From NCBI GenBank assembly GCA_947469885.1, contig CANIQT010000006.1, positions 1 through 64,000 on the forward strand: a stretch of DNA of 64,000 bases, read 5' to 3'. Both the position numbers and the translations under genes were made by a program. The DNA comes from Bacteroidota bacterium (GTDB lineage Bacteria > Bacteroidota > Bacteroidia > 2-12-FULL-35-15). Below the pieces are notes generated by a model. The model had not been told where the DNA came from, did not search any database, and saw only the letters and a list, made by a program, of their open reading frames with translations. Positions 50,360-59,008 of this stretch are shown piece by piece. Numbering within the stretch: position 1 is the first letter of the stretch; every line of letters begins with the position of its first letter.

Positions 50360-51232
50360 ATGAAAAAAATAATTACAATTGTTTTTCTTCTGTCAACCAG
50401 CTTGACATTCGGACAAATCAAGAATGGCAGTTTTGAAATGTGGGACAGTGTTTATACTAATACTTATTCTGCCGACCTGACTTCTCTATTTGGAGTTCCT
50501 AACCCTATCGGAGGCATTATTAACAATTGGACATTTGATTATGGTTATGGCATTAGCCGCACCACAGACAGCTATTCAGGCAACTACTCTTTAATCCTTC
50601 ACAATTGGTATAGCTATGCGTATTCTGGCATTACCTACCACGATTCATTAAGCTACCGACCTCAATATTTACAAGGATATTTCAAGTACATTTCGGGTGG
50701 AGTAAATGGTGTTTCGCAAGGAAGTGCAAAAGTTACTTTGACAAAATTTAATGGTACTGCAAACGATACTATTGCCGCAGGCGCATACCAGTTTGATTCA
50801 ACAGTTTCATTTTCTTCTTTTCAAATAGCCTTTAATTATATTTCGGCATTAAATCCCGATAGCATTAATATCAATTTCATTAACGGAAACCATTATTGTG
50901 GAGGGGGCGGAAGTTATATGGTTTGTAATTTACTTTATTTGGATAATATAACGTTGAGCAGTTCGCCTTTGGGAATTTCAACAATAAATTCAACTGATAA
51001 TCTTGTTTCTGTTTTTCCCAATCCTTCATCAAACGAATTGACTATTCAAAATAATGCGGCACTCCCTTTTCAATTTATACTTTACAATTCGTTGGGAGAA
51101 AAATGTAGTGATAAAATAGTATCGGGTAAAACAAACAGTATTGATTTATCAGCATATTCAGATGGTATTTATTATTACAAATTTATTTCGGCAAACGGAA
51201 TTATAAAAACAGGAAAGATAATGAAGCAATAA
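50360..51232 (+). CDS. Secreted PCMD-like protein with T9SS tail (copy 2)
   Basis: A signal peptide (ending TFGQ) is followed by IKNGSFEMWDS..., an N-terminal jelly-roll pattern like that of 41607 and 51252 (about 20-205), including RPQYLQGYFKYISG and NLLYLDNITL, and a T9SS tail (about 215-290, VSVFPNPSSNEL). The GxFExW start is shared by all three copies. It is 12 bp after the CotH gene and 19 bp before copy 3, so they form an operon. Binding of a surface glycan is a guess from the fold. Confidence 0.75.
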   Translation: MKKIITIVFLLSTSLTFGQIKNGSFEMWDSVYTNTYSADLTSLFGVPNPIGGIINNWTFDYGYGISRTTDSYSGNYSLILHNWYSYAYSGITYHDSLSYRPQYLQGYFKYISGGVNGVSQGSAKVTLTKFNGTANDTIAAGAYQFDSTVSFSSFQIAFNYISALNPDSININFINGNHYCGGGGSYMVCNLLYLDNITLSSSPLGISTINSTDNLVSVFPNPSSNELTIQNNAALPFQFILYNSLGEKCSDKIVSGKTNSIDLSAYSDGIYYYKFISANGIIKTGKIMKQ

Positions 51233-51251
51233 AATTGATTGCAACATTAAA

Positions 51252-52172
51252 ATGAGAAAAACAATAAAATTAAAAATGAAAATAAAAATAAACAAAACAA
51301 TAGTTTCAATTCTGGTTAGTGTCTTGTTTACGGTTACTGCCTTTGCACAAATACCTAATAATGATTTTGAAAGTTGGGTATCTGTTAGTGGTTATTCATC
51401 GCCAAATGGCTGGGATAACCTGAACCGTATAACATATAATAGTAGTATTTACACTTGTATGGAGGGAGCACCCGGATACACTGGTTCATCATTTTTATTT
51501 CTTGCAACGAAAACAATACCCGGAAGAGGCTTAGTGCCTGGAGTTGCAGTTTGTGGCACTTTGGACACACTAACATACAAACCTGTTTCAGGTTTCGTAT
51601 TTTCTGCCCGACCTCAATATTTAAGTTATTATATGCAATATATGCCCGCAGTGCCAACCGACCCTTCCAGTGTAAAAGTACTACTTACAAAATGGAACTC
51701 TTCGTTATTAAAAAGAGATAGTATAGCTTATGGAGAAAGTTATTATAGCGGAATGGCTCATACCTGGGTAAATAGCACTACTGCTCTAAATTATTACAGT
51801 GGCGATTACCCCGACAGTGCTATTATTGTAATATCTTCAAGTGATAGTGTCCCCCAGAATTTCAGTACTATTTACATTGATAAATTAGAATTTATTGGAA
51901 CAGTGCAGGGAATCGACCATCTTTCATCCCCATCCGACTACTTTTCTATCTATCCCAATCCGGCATCTGATAATATTACAATTGGATTAAATGATGAACT
52001 GAAAAAAGGAGAAATAAAAATCATTAATCTTTTAGGTGAAACAGTTTTCTCTCAATACATCAGCAAAACAAAAACTGTAACATTAAATGTGGAAGAATTA
52101 ACAGCAGGTATTTATTTCATTCAACTGAAATCAGAAAACAATTTCTATTCACGAAAATTAATGAAACAATAA
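51252..52172 (+). CDS. Secreted PCMD-like protein with T9SS tail (copy 3)
   Basis: Two in-frame starts are possible, 51252 and 51276; the second gives a more compact signal peptide (MKIKINKTIVSILVSVLFTVTAFAQ). The mature part starts IPNNDFESWVSVSGYSSPNGWDN, close to copy 1 (IPNAGFENW), and has the same TIYIDKLEFIG strand near residue 210. The T9SS tail (FSIYPNPASDN) follows. It is 12 bp before the M43 protease gene. The three copies in the window are a tandem-expanded family. Confidence 0.77.
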   Translation: MRKTIKLKMKIKINKTIVSILVSVLFTVTAFAQIPNNDFESWVSVSGYSSPNGWDNLNRITYNSSIYTCMEGAPGYTGSSFLFLATKTIPGRGLVPGVAVCGTLDTLTYKPVSGFVFSARPQYLSYYMQYMPAVPTDPSSVKVLLTKWNSSLLKRDSIAYGESYYSGMAHTWVNSTTALNYYSGDYPDSAIIVISSSDSVPQNFSTIYIDKLEFIGTVQGIDHLSSPSDYFSIYPNPASDNITIGLNDELKKGEIKIINLLGETVFSQYISKTKTVTLNVEELTAGIYFIQLKSENNFYSRKLMKQ

Positions 52173-52184
52173 ATTGTATTCAAA

Positions 52185-54212
52185 ATGAAAAAAATATTAT
52201 TTACAGTTATTTATTTGTTTTGTGTTTTGGTTAATATGGCTCAAACAGAACTTTGTTCTTTTGATAATTATAAAAGAATAAACAGTATTTCTGTTCAACA
52301 ATCCGAGCAGACAATAAGCAGTTATCTTCAACAAAGTATTTTAAGAACACATTTAGTTCACGGAGGTATTTTTAAAATTCCAGTGGTGGTACACGTTATA
52401 CACGATGGTGGCGTGGAAAATATTTCGGATGCACAAATTCAAAGCCAGATTGATGTCTTAAATGAGGACTATAGAAAAATATTTGGCTCAAATGGTTTTG
52501 GAAACGGGGTAGATACTGAAATAGAATTTTGCCTTGCAAAACGTAACCCTGATGGGGATTGTACCAATGGTATTGTGAGAATAAAATCGCCACTTGCGTA
52601 TCACGATAGTTACGAACGCCCTATGCTTTCTGCATTAAGCAGTTGGGACCCTACTCGTTATTTGAATATATATGTTGTAAAAACTATGGCTGGTGGTGTA
52701 CTTGGCTATGCTTCCTTCCCCGGTGGTCCACCCAACCAGGATGGTGTTGTAATGGTTCATAATGCGTTTGGTACAATGGGGACTGTCACTCCACCATATA
52801 ATCAGGGAAGAACCTGTTCACACGAAAGCGGGCATTGGTTTGGTTTGTATCACACTTTTAACGGTGGTTGTGGCGTTGATACCTGTGCTGATGGAGATTT
52901 GGTGTGTGATACACCGCCTGTGGTTAATCCTAATTTTAATTGTCCTGTAATTAATTCCTGTAATAATGATATGCCTGATGTAAATGACCAGGTTGAAAAT
53001 TATATGGATTATACCAACGATGCTTGCAAGAGTATGTTCACGGCAGGGCAAAGAGACCGTATGCAGGCAACCTTAAATACGCTGAGAATGGGAATATGGC
53101 AACCCTCAAATATCACCGCCACTGGTTGCGATAGCGGATTTGTTTCTCCGCCTTGCAATGTGGTTGCTGATTTTATTGCTAATGGTACGCAAATCTGTAT
53201 AAACAATACCGTATTATTTACCAACAAAACATTAAACAATGCGACTTCTTTTCAATGGAGCTTTCCTGGAGGAACTCCTGCAACAGATACTCTTTTAAAC
53301 CCATCTGTTACTTACAACACATTGGGAACATTTGATGTAACATTAATTGCAACAGGTGCATTGGGTACGGATACACTTACATTACCTAATTACATAACTG
53401 TTACTCCGCCTCAAGCCGGGCAAGCCATTCCTTATGATGAAACATTTGAACAATTCGCATTTCCGCCAAACGGAATTGTAATTGATAATCCTGATAATGG
53501 CATTACGTGGGAGCGTGATACTATTGCAATTATGTTTAATGGCTTTGCATCCGCTAAAATAAACAATCTGATAAATACAAATTACGGACAAAGTGATGCG
53601 CTGATTTTGCCTGATTATGATTTTACATCATTCACGGGAACCCCCTATATTACCTTCCGTTGGGCATATGCAAAGAGTGATGTTAATTATTCGGATGAGA
53701 TGCTGGTGCTTCTTTCTACCAATTGCGGATTGACTTACACTCAAATATTCTATCGCACAGGGGCTTCGTTAGCAACTGGCGCAACTCAAACTACACCGTA
53801 CATTCCAGATAGTACTACTGTTTGGAAAAAAGCAAAAGTTAATTTGAATGCCTATGCTTCATTTATTAATGTGAAAATAAAAATTGTGAATGTAACTGAT
53901 GGTGGTAATAATTTATATGTGGATAGTTTGCATATTGGTTCTATTCTTTCATCGGGCATTGAGGAAGAGAGCAAAGATGAATTCCATATTTTTCCAAATC
54001 CTGCATCTGACATTATTACTATACAATCAAACTTTGATTTGAAGAATGCAGAAATAAAAATAATAAATGTTTTAGGGGAAGTTGTTTTTTCTCAAAACAT
54101 CAACAAAACAAAAACTGCAACATTAAATGTGGAAGAATTAAAATCAGGTATTTATTTTATTCAACTGAAATCGGAAAATATTTTCTATACACAAAAAATA
54201 ATTAAACAATAA
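52185..54212 (+). CDS. M43 family zinc metalloprotease with PKD, jelly-roll and T9SS tail
   Basis: A signal peptide (1-20) precedes a pappalysin-type (M43) catalytic domain (about 60-300). The zinc motif is HESGHWFGLYH (about 212-222), followed by the Cys-rich GGCGVDTCADGDLVCDTPP and the Met-turn region VENYMDYTNDACKSMFTAGQ. A PKD domain (about 325-410, QWSFPGGTPATDT), a jelly-roll module (about 420-590) and a T9SS tail (about 598-675) complete it. This is a secreted protease of the class common in T9SS bacteria; it may process other surface proteins. Confidence 0.93.
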   Translation: MKKILFTVIYLFCVLVNMAQTELCSFDNYKRINSISVQQSEQTISSYLQQSILRTHLVHGGIFKIPVVVHVIHDGGVENISDAQIQSQIDVLNEDYRKIFGSNGFGNGVDTEIEFCLAKRNPDGDCTNGIVRIKSPLAYHDSYERPMLSALSSWDPTRYLNIYVVKTMAGGVLGYASFPGGPPNQDGVVMVHNAFGTMGTVTPPYNQGRTCSHESGHWFGLYHTFNGGCGVDTCADGDLVCDTPPVVNPNFNCPVINSCNNDMPDVNDQVENYMDYTNDACKSMFTAGQRDRMQATLNTLRMGIWQPSNITATGCDSGFVSPPCNVVADFIANGTQICINNTVLFTNKTLNNATSFQWSFPGGTPATDTLLNPSVTYNTLGTFDVTLIATGALGTDTLTLPNYITVTPPQAGQAIPYDETFEQFAFPPNGIVIDNPDNGITWERDTIAIMFNGFASAKINNLINTNYGQSDALILPDYDFTSFTGTPYITFRWAYAKSDVNYSDEMLVLLSTNCGLTYTQIFYRTGASLATGATQTTPYIPDSTTVWKKAKVNLNAYASFINVKIKIVNVTDGGNNLYVDSLHIGSILSSGIEEESKDEFHIFPNPASDIITIQSNFDLKNAEIKIINVLGEVVFSQNINKTKTATLNVEELKSGIYFIQLKSENIFYTQKIIKQ

Positions 54213-54240
54213 TCAATCTATAATTAAAAAACAGGTCAAA

Positions 54241-54474
54241 ATGAAAAAAATAATTTTATTATCGGCTGTTGTGACTATGCTTATGACGGGATGTAGTACA
54301 AGTTCTTCAACGAATGAAGAAACACAAACAACAACAATGGTGAGTGTTGATACAACAAAACTGAAAGCGGGTGAAACGTTCTATCAATGTGAAATGCACC
54401 CTGAAGTATTATCGGATAAGTTGGGGAATTGTCCGAAGTGCGGAATGGAATTAACGAAAAGGATAAAAAAATAG
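54241..54474 (+). CDS. Heavy-metal-binding-domain lipoprotein (copy 2)
   Basis: A 77-residue lipoprotein with lipobox LMTGC (about Cys18), a Thr-rich linker and YQCEMHPEVLSDKLGNCPKCGMEL, a heavy-metal-binding domain. Compared with copy 1 at 34413, CPMHP is CEMHP, but the remaining ligands are kept. It begins a second small-metal-protein run (this gene, the HYC_CC_PP protein, DUF3347 and the HMA-TlpA fusion). A periplasmic soft-metal sponge is the likely role. Confidence 0.88.
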   Translation: MKKIILLSAVVTMLMTGCSTSSSTNEETQTTTMVSVDTTKLKAGETFYQCEMHPEVLSDKLGNCPKCGMELTKRIKK

Positions 54475-54503
54475 TGGCATAATTATAGTAACAGATACTA
54501 ATA

Positions 54504-54890
54504 ATGAAAAGAGCAGCCGTCATACTTATAACAATACTGTACCTTTTACCTGTAATTGGTATGACGGTTTCTGCTCATTATTGCTGTGGTAAACTTTCTT
54601 CTGTGTCGTTGAATTTTTTGGGGAAAGGTAAATGTCCTTGTGGTACGAAAAAAATGAAAAAGAATTGTTGCAAAACAAAAACCTGTTTATTGAGTATTAA
54701 AGATGTTCAGCAAAATTCTCCGCAACTTGCAATTGATTTCAGTAAGTCATTTTCTTTTGTTCCTTGTGTTATTACTACTAATCCTGTGGTGTTGCATTCA
54801 ACTACTTTTTTAATTCCGTTTTGTAATAATCTTCCTCTTCCGAAAATAAAGCAACCTCTTTATTTATCCAATAAAGTTTTCCGTATTTAA
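54504..54890 (+). CDS. HYC_CC_PP family small Cys-rich secreted protein (copy 3)
   Basis: The 128-residue protein has a signal peptide (MKRAAVILITILYLLPVIGMTVSA), the defining HYCCGKLSSVSLNF, a CPCGTKKMKKNCCKTKTCL cluster with six cysteines, and the C-terminal NLPLPKIKQP motif. It ends KVFRI, as copy 2 ends CVFRI. It starts 29 bp after the metal-binding lipoprotein and lacks the close TAnnTTTG box of the other copies, so it is probably read from the upstream promoter. Metal binding is inferred. Confidence 0.85.
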   Translation: MKRAAVILITILYLLPVIGMTVSAHYCCGKLSSVSLNFLGKGKCPCGTKKMKKNCCKTKTCLLSIKDVQQNSPQLAIDFSKSFSFVPCVITTNPVVLHSTTFLIPFCNNLPLPKIKQPLYLSNKVFRI

Positions 54891-54994
54891 AATTTCTTTT
54901 CTTTTCTTTTACCGATACTCACAGAGTGAATCGGATTATTTCTATTTCTAATTATTCAAAAAATATTCTTTAAACAATTCAATAAAAAAACAAA

Positions 54995-55555
54995 ATGAAA
55001 AAATTAATTATTGTAATGTCTGTAATTATAATTGCAACATTAAATGCTTGTGCTCAAACAAAACACGAACATAAAAGTAAGGGCGAAACAAAGGTTGCTC
55101 CTGTATTTGATAAAACAAATGCGGATGTTAAAATGCAAATTAATAATTTGCTTGTGGTGTATTATAAAATGAAGGATGCGCTTGTTGCTGACAAAGATGC
55201 CGATGCAATGGCTGGTGCTAAAGAGTTGCGTAAAGCACTTGAAAAAGTGGATATGAATAAAATGACGAGTGCGGAGCATACTTATTATATGGATTTGCAA
55301 ACTAAACTTGATTATGATGCGGAGCATATAAGCGGTGCGCCCAATATTGAGCATATACGGGAACACTTTGAAACGCTGAGTGATAATATGTTTGCTCTTG
55401 TGAAAGCTTTTAAAGCTAATAACGGGAATGCAGTTTATTTTGATTATTGCCCAATGGCAAAGGCAAGCTGGATAACCAATGCAGCGGAAATAAAAAATCC
55501 TTACTTTGGTAAAAAGATGATTGATTGCGGGAGTGTGAAGGATTCTATAAAATAA
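54995..55555 (+). CDS. DUF3347 periplasmic protein
   Basis: A lipoprotein-like or cleavable signal (ATLNACAQ, Cys19) precedes a helical domain (about 45-186) with the DUF3347 pattern: NNLLVVYYKMKDALVADKDADAMAGAKELRKAL, a helical hairpin, and YFDYCPMAKASWITNAAEIKNPYFGKKMIDCG. The CPMA and the final C are conserved metal-ligand candidates. DUF3347 domains occur with CusB-type adaptors and heavy-metal-binding proteins. The exact role is unknown. A GGGTGCAAAG terminator follows. Confidence 0.9.
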   Translation: MKKLIIVMSVIIIATLNACAQTKHEHKSKGETKVAPVFDKTNADVKMQINNLLVVYYKMKDALVADKDADAMAGAKELRKALEKVDMNKMTSAEHTYYMDLQTKLDYDAEHISGAPNIEHIREHFETLSDNMFALVKAFKANNGNAVYFDYCPMAKASWITNAAEIKNPYFGKKMIDCGSVKDSIK

Positions 55556-55560
55556 ATAAA

Positions 55561-55597
55561 GGGTGCAAAGTTGTGTGAATTTGACTTTGCACCCTTA
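55561..55597 (+). terminator. Hairpin terminator after DUF3347
   Basis: GGGTGCAAAGT and ACTTTGCACCC form a perfect 11-bp stem around a 12-base loop. The T-run is short (TTATAA), so efficiency is uncertain. Confidence 0.7.
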
Positions 55598-55611
55598 TAA
55601 TAAAACTAAAA

Positions 55612-56511
55612 ATGTTTCGCGAATATAAAATAGAGGGAATGACTTGTCAGCATTGTGTTGACAAGGTTACAAGTAATCTGAATAAGCACCCTGATATAAA
55701 AAAAGCAAGTGTTTTTCTGAATACGGAAACTGTTGCAATAGAAATGAACAAGGATATTCCGCTTGCGGAATTACAGGAAACTATTAGCCCTGATGAGATT
55801 TATGTTATCCGCAATAAAATGTCGGTTGTTAAAGAAATTGTACCACAAAAGAAAAATTTTGTTCAACTAATTTTGAATGTGTTGAAAAGAATTTTTACTA
55901 AACAAAATTGTTGTAAGTGTATAATTATTTTTTCATTTGCATTGACACAAAAAACATTTGCCCAAAATAAAGAGGCAGGCACGGACAGGAATGCTATAAA
56001 GCAATACATTATGAAAAAGGATAGCGCCCCTCTTTTATCTCAAGAAATAAAAAGGTCTCAAACCGATTCAAATGCAGTAAACAGTAAAACAATTCCCGCT
56101 ATTGATGTAAAGGATTTGAAGGGCAAAACTGTGAATACTGCTACGTTTTCAAACGATGGTAAACCAATAGTAATTGTGTTTTGGTATTCGGTACATAAAT
56201 ATCCTACAAAAGAACTTGATGCAATTCAGGAAAATTATGATGAGTGGAAAAAAGAAACGGGTGTGAAGGTAATTGTGATTTCTATTGATGATTCACGGTC
56301 TTCTTCAAACGTGTTGCCAATGGTAAAAGCAAGGGAATGGGAGTTTGAATTTTATTTGGATATTAATTCTGATTTCAAGAGGGCAATGAATGTTAATTTT
56401 TGCCCTCAAACATTTTTTATAAATGGGAAGGGAGAAATTGTTTCGCAACATCTTGGATTTACTGAAGGGAGTGAAGCGGTAATATATGAGGAATTAAAAA
56501 AAGTAAAATGA
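55612..56511 (+). CDS. Fusion of an HMA domain to a TlpA-like domain with a lost active site
   Basis: Residues 1-70 form an HMA domain with the copper motif GMTCQHC (C12, C15). A NCCKC triad (100-103) starts a hydrophobic, signal-peptide-like segment (IIIFSFALTQKTFAQ, 104-118). Residues 158-299 match the TlpA-like protein at 17457 (GKTVNTATFSNDGKPIVIVF, ELDAIQENYDEWKKETGVKVIVISIDD), but WCIPC is replaced by HKYP (about 195-198), so it cannot act as a thiol oxidoreductase. The likely topology is a cytosolic HMA, one membrane pass and a periplasmic TlpA fold, unless the internal signal is cut. The gene stands after the DUF3347 terminator. Confidence 0.85.
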   Translation: MFREYKIEGMTCQHCVDKVTSNLNKHPDIKKASVFLNTETVAIEMNKDIPLAELQETISPDEIYVIRNKMSVVKEIVPQKKNFVQLILNVLKRIFTKQNCCKCIIIFSFALTQKTFAQNKEAGTDRNAIKQYIMKKDSAPLLSQEIKRSQTDSNAVNSKTIPAIDVKDLKGKTVNTATFSNDGKPIVIVFWYSVHKYPTKELDAIQENYDEWKKETGVKVIVISIDDSRSSSNVLPMVKAREWEFEFYLDINSDFKRAMNVNFCPQTFFINGKGEIVSQHLGFTEGSEAVIYEELKKVK

Positions 56512-56538
56512 GAAATAAATAATTAAATAAAAAATGAA

Positions 56539-57720
56539 ATGAAAAAAACAATTACATTATTGGCAGGTCTTTTTTTAATAATAAATAGTTTTGTTTACGG
56601 ACAAAATACGTGGATTCAAAAAGCAATTTTTCCGGGTGCTGCACGTTATCACGCTGTATCGTTTGCGATTGGTAATAAATTGTATGTGGGTACGGGTTGG
56701 AATAATAGTTCTTATTATAATAACTTTTATGAATATGATGCTTCAACGGATGTGTGGACTGCAAAGGCAAACTTCCCTGGCGTTGCCCGTTATGCAGCAT
56801 CTGCTTTTAGTATAGGCAGTAAAGGTTATGTTGGTTGTGGCAGAGTAGGTAGTACTTATTATAATGATTTTTATGAGTACAATCCTGCAACAGATACGTG
56901 GACAACAAAAGCAAATTTTATAGGAACTCCAAGGCATCATCCTATTGGATTTTCAATTGGTAATAAAGGATATATGGGGCTTGGGCAGGATAGTATTTTA
57001 CGAAATGAAATGTATGAATACAATCCTTCAACTGATGTGTGGACACAGAAAACAAACTTTGGCGGTACTGCAAGACACGCTGCTGTTGCGTTTGTGATTG
57101 ACAGCAATGCTTATGTTGGTTGCGGATATATAGGAGGAACAACATTTACAAATGATTTTTGGAAATACAATCCTGTAACGGATGTGTGGACACAAATTGC
57201 AAATTATGGAGGGAATGGCAGGGAACACGATATAGGTTTTGCAATTGGTGGTTTGGGTTATGTGGGTACTGGCTATGCAACAACTGGTGACACGAAAGAT
57301 TTTTATGAATATAATCCAATAGGAAATGTGTGGACACAAAAAGCGGATTTTGGCGGTACGGTGCGCGAAGGTGCAGTAGGGGTTAGTATTGGTACAAGTG
57401 GATTTGTGGCTACTGGTTGGGATGGCAGTAATAGAAAAGATTTGTGGGAATATACTACGGTGGCGGGGATTGAGGAAAATTCTAATTCTATGGTTGTAAC
57501 TATTTATCCTAATCCTTCTAATTCTACTATTACTTTGCAATCAAACGTTGATTTTAAAAATGCAGAAATAAAAATTACTAATGTGCTTGGTGAAATAGAA
57601 ATTCAAAAATCAATTTCTTCAAACAGTATTGTTGATGTTTCTGCATTGGCTAAAGGGATTTATTTTATGCAAGTAAAATCAGGTAAAGTGTTTTTAACTA
57701 AAAAATTTATTAAAGACTAA
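56539..57720 (+). CDS. Secreted Kelch-repeat protein with T9SS tail
   Basis: A signal peptide (ending VYGQ) precedes six Kelch repeats (about 25-315), each with a central GG/G-x-G turn and closing tyrosine-tryptophan: FYEYDASTDVWTAKANFPG, FYEYNPATDTWTTKANFIG, MYEYNPSTDVWTQKTNFGG and so on. This gives a six-bladed beta-propeller. A T9SS tail (VTIYPNPSNSTI, about 322-393) follows. Binding function, target unknown. It is the last T9SS gene of the run. Confidence 0.92.
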   Translation: MKKTITLLAGLFLIINSFVYGQNTWIQKAIFPGAARYHAVSFAIGNKLYVGTGWNNSSYYNNFYEYDASTDVWTAKANFPGVARYAASAFSIGSKGYVGCGRVGSTYYNDFYEYNPATDTWTTKANFIGTPRHHPIGFSIGNKGYMGLGQDSILRNEMYEYNPSTDVWTQKTNFGGTARHAAVAFVIDSNAYVGCGYIGGTTFTNDFWKYNPVTDVWTQIANYGGNGREHDIGFAIGGLGYVGTGYATTGDTKDFYEYNPIGNVWTQKADFGGTVREGAVGVSIGTSGFVATGWDGSNRKDLWEYTTVAGIEENSNSMVVTIYPNPSNSTITLQSNVDFKNAEIKITNVLGEIEIQKSISSNSIVDVSALAKGIYFMQVKSGKVFLTKKFIKD

Positions 57721-57740
57721 TAAAGAGATATAGTTAATAA

Positions 57741-58982
57741 ATGAATATTCAGCAAACAATACAACAATACAAATCTGATACACAAAGTGTATATAATACT
57801 TGGTTTGTAGATAATGACGGACGGTTAAAAGCATTCAGAACTATTCGCAGGGGTGTGTTTCAGGTTATTGAAGATATTAAAAACAAAACATTTCCGAATG
57901 ACTTTAAGGGAAGTAGTTTAGAATTTGTATTGAATTGTATTGCCGAACAAAAACAAGTTTTTGTAGGTGTAGCACATCCTTTTTATTGGAAACCCAAATT
58001 GCGCATTCCTGACATTTATGAAAACCTGAATAATAAAATTGCTTTTGGACAATTTCTTGAAAATTGTATCAATGCTAAAACAGAAGAACAAATAATTAAA
58101 GAGATAGTAAAATTAGATGCTATCAAAATTAAAGGATTAGGTCCTGCGGTTGCAAGTATTTTATATTTTTTACATCCTACTTTGTTCCCTCCATTTAACA
58201 CAGCAATTTTAAACGGATTTAATTTTTTATTTAAAGACAAAAAGAAATTAGGTTCGTGGAGCGAATACCTGAAAATGCGTGAAGTAATAATAAGCACTAA
58301 CAGTAATTATAAACAAGATTTGTCAAATGATTTGGGAGCAATAGCAGGAATGTTATTTGAAATAGGTACACAAAAATTGGTGTTGGGAGATGATGAATAT
58401 TTGTCGGAAACAGAAAGAAAAAAATTAGAGAAGCTGATTGAAAAACGAAAAGATGAAATTAAGGAAGATGAACAGCAAGAGAATCTTCATACCGAAATGC
58501 AATACCATTTATTAAAAATAGGGCAGGCTTTGGGCTATGACGTTTTCAGTGCAAGCAACGACAAATCCAAATCATATAATGGAAATAACTTTTCTTTCTT
58601 ATGCTGCAATCAGTTTCCTGAAATACAAACAGAAAAAGAAACACTTACAACCATTAAACTGATTGATGTATTATGGTTTGAGAAGGGAACAAATAATGTG
58701 CTTTGTGCATTTGAGGTGGAAAAAAGCACCAGTATTTATTCAGGCATTTTACGCTTAACGGATTTATCATATACTATTGCCGATGGCGATGAAACATTTT
58801 ATTTAGTAGTACCTGATGCAAGAGAGAAAGATGTCCAATTGCAATTGGCTCGTCCATCTATAAAGCAAATTAATATCCGGATAAAATATATTTTATTTTC
58901 AGAACTCCGCAAAAATTGTGATGCGCTTTGCAAGTTTGGAGAAAGTCATCACATTATGCAAAAAATTGCAAAAGACAGGTAA
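57741..58982 (+). CDS. Nuclease-like protein with HhH region (restriction-like), unexpected here
   Basis: The 413-residue cytosolic protein has a helix-hairpin-helix-like segment [22 protein letters not shown] (about 125-146), a coiled, charged linker (about 225-250) and a C-terminal domain with IDVLWFEKG (D309) and FEVEK (E325, E327) followed by [14 protein letters not shown]. The D...ExE arrangement resembles PD-(D/E)XK-type nucleases, and this C-terminal pattern occurs in restriction-related proteins. No methylase is adjacent. It starts 20 bp after the Kelch gene. Family and activity need a profile search; a DNA-targeting role is inferred. Confidence 0.6.
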   Translation: MNIQQTIQQYKSDTQSVYNTWFVDNDGRLKAFRTIRRGVFQVIEDIKNKTFPNDFKGSSLEFVLNCIAEQKQVFVGVAHPFYWKPKLRIPDIYENLNNKIAFGQFLENCINAKTEEQIIKEIVKLDAIKIKGLGPAVASILYFLHPTLFPPFNTAILNGFNFLFKDKKKLGSWSEYLKMREVIISTNSNYKQDLSNDLGAIAGMLFEIGTQKLVLGDDEYLSETERKKLEKLIEKRKDEIKEDEQQENLHTEMQYHLLKIGQALGYDVFSASNDKSKSYNGNNFSFLCCNQFPEIQTEKETLTTIKLIDVLWFEKGTNNVLCAFEVEKSTSIYSGILRLTDLSYTIADGDETFYLVVPDAREKDVQLQLARPSIKQINIRIKYILFSELRKNCDALCKFGESHHIMQKIAKDR

Positions 58983-59008
58983 ATAAACAATTAAAAACAA
59001 AAATTAAA

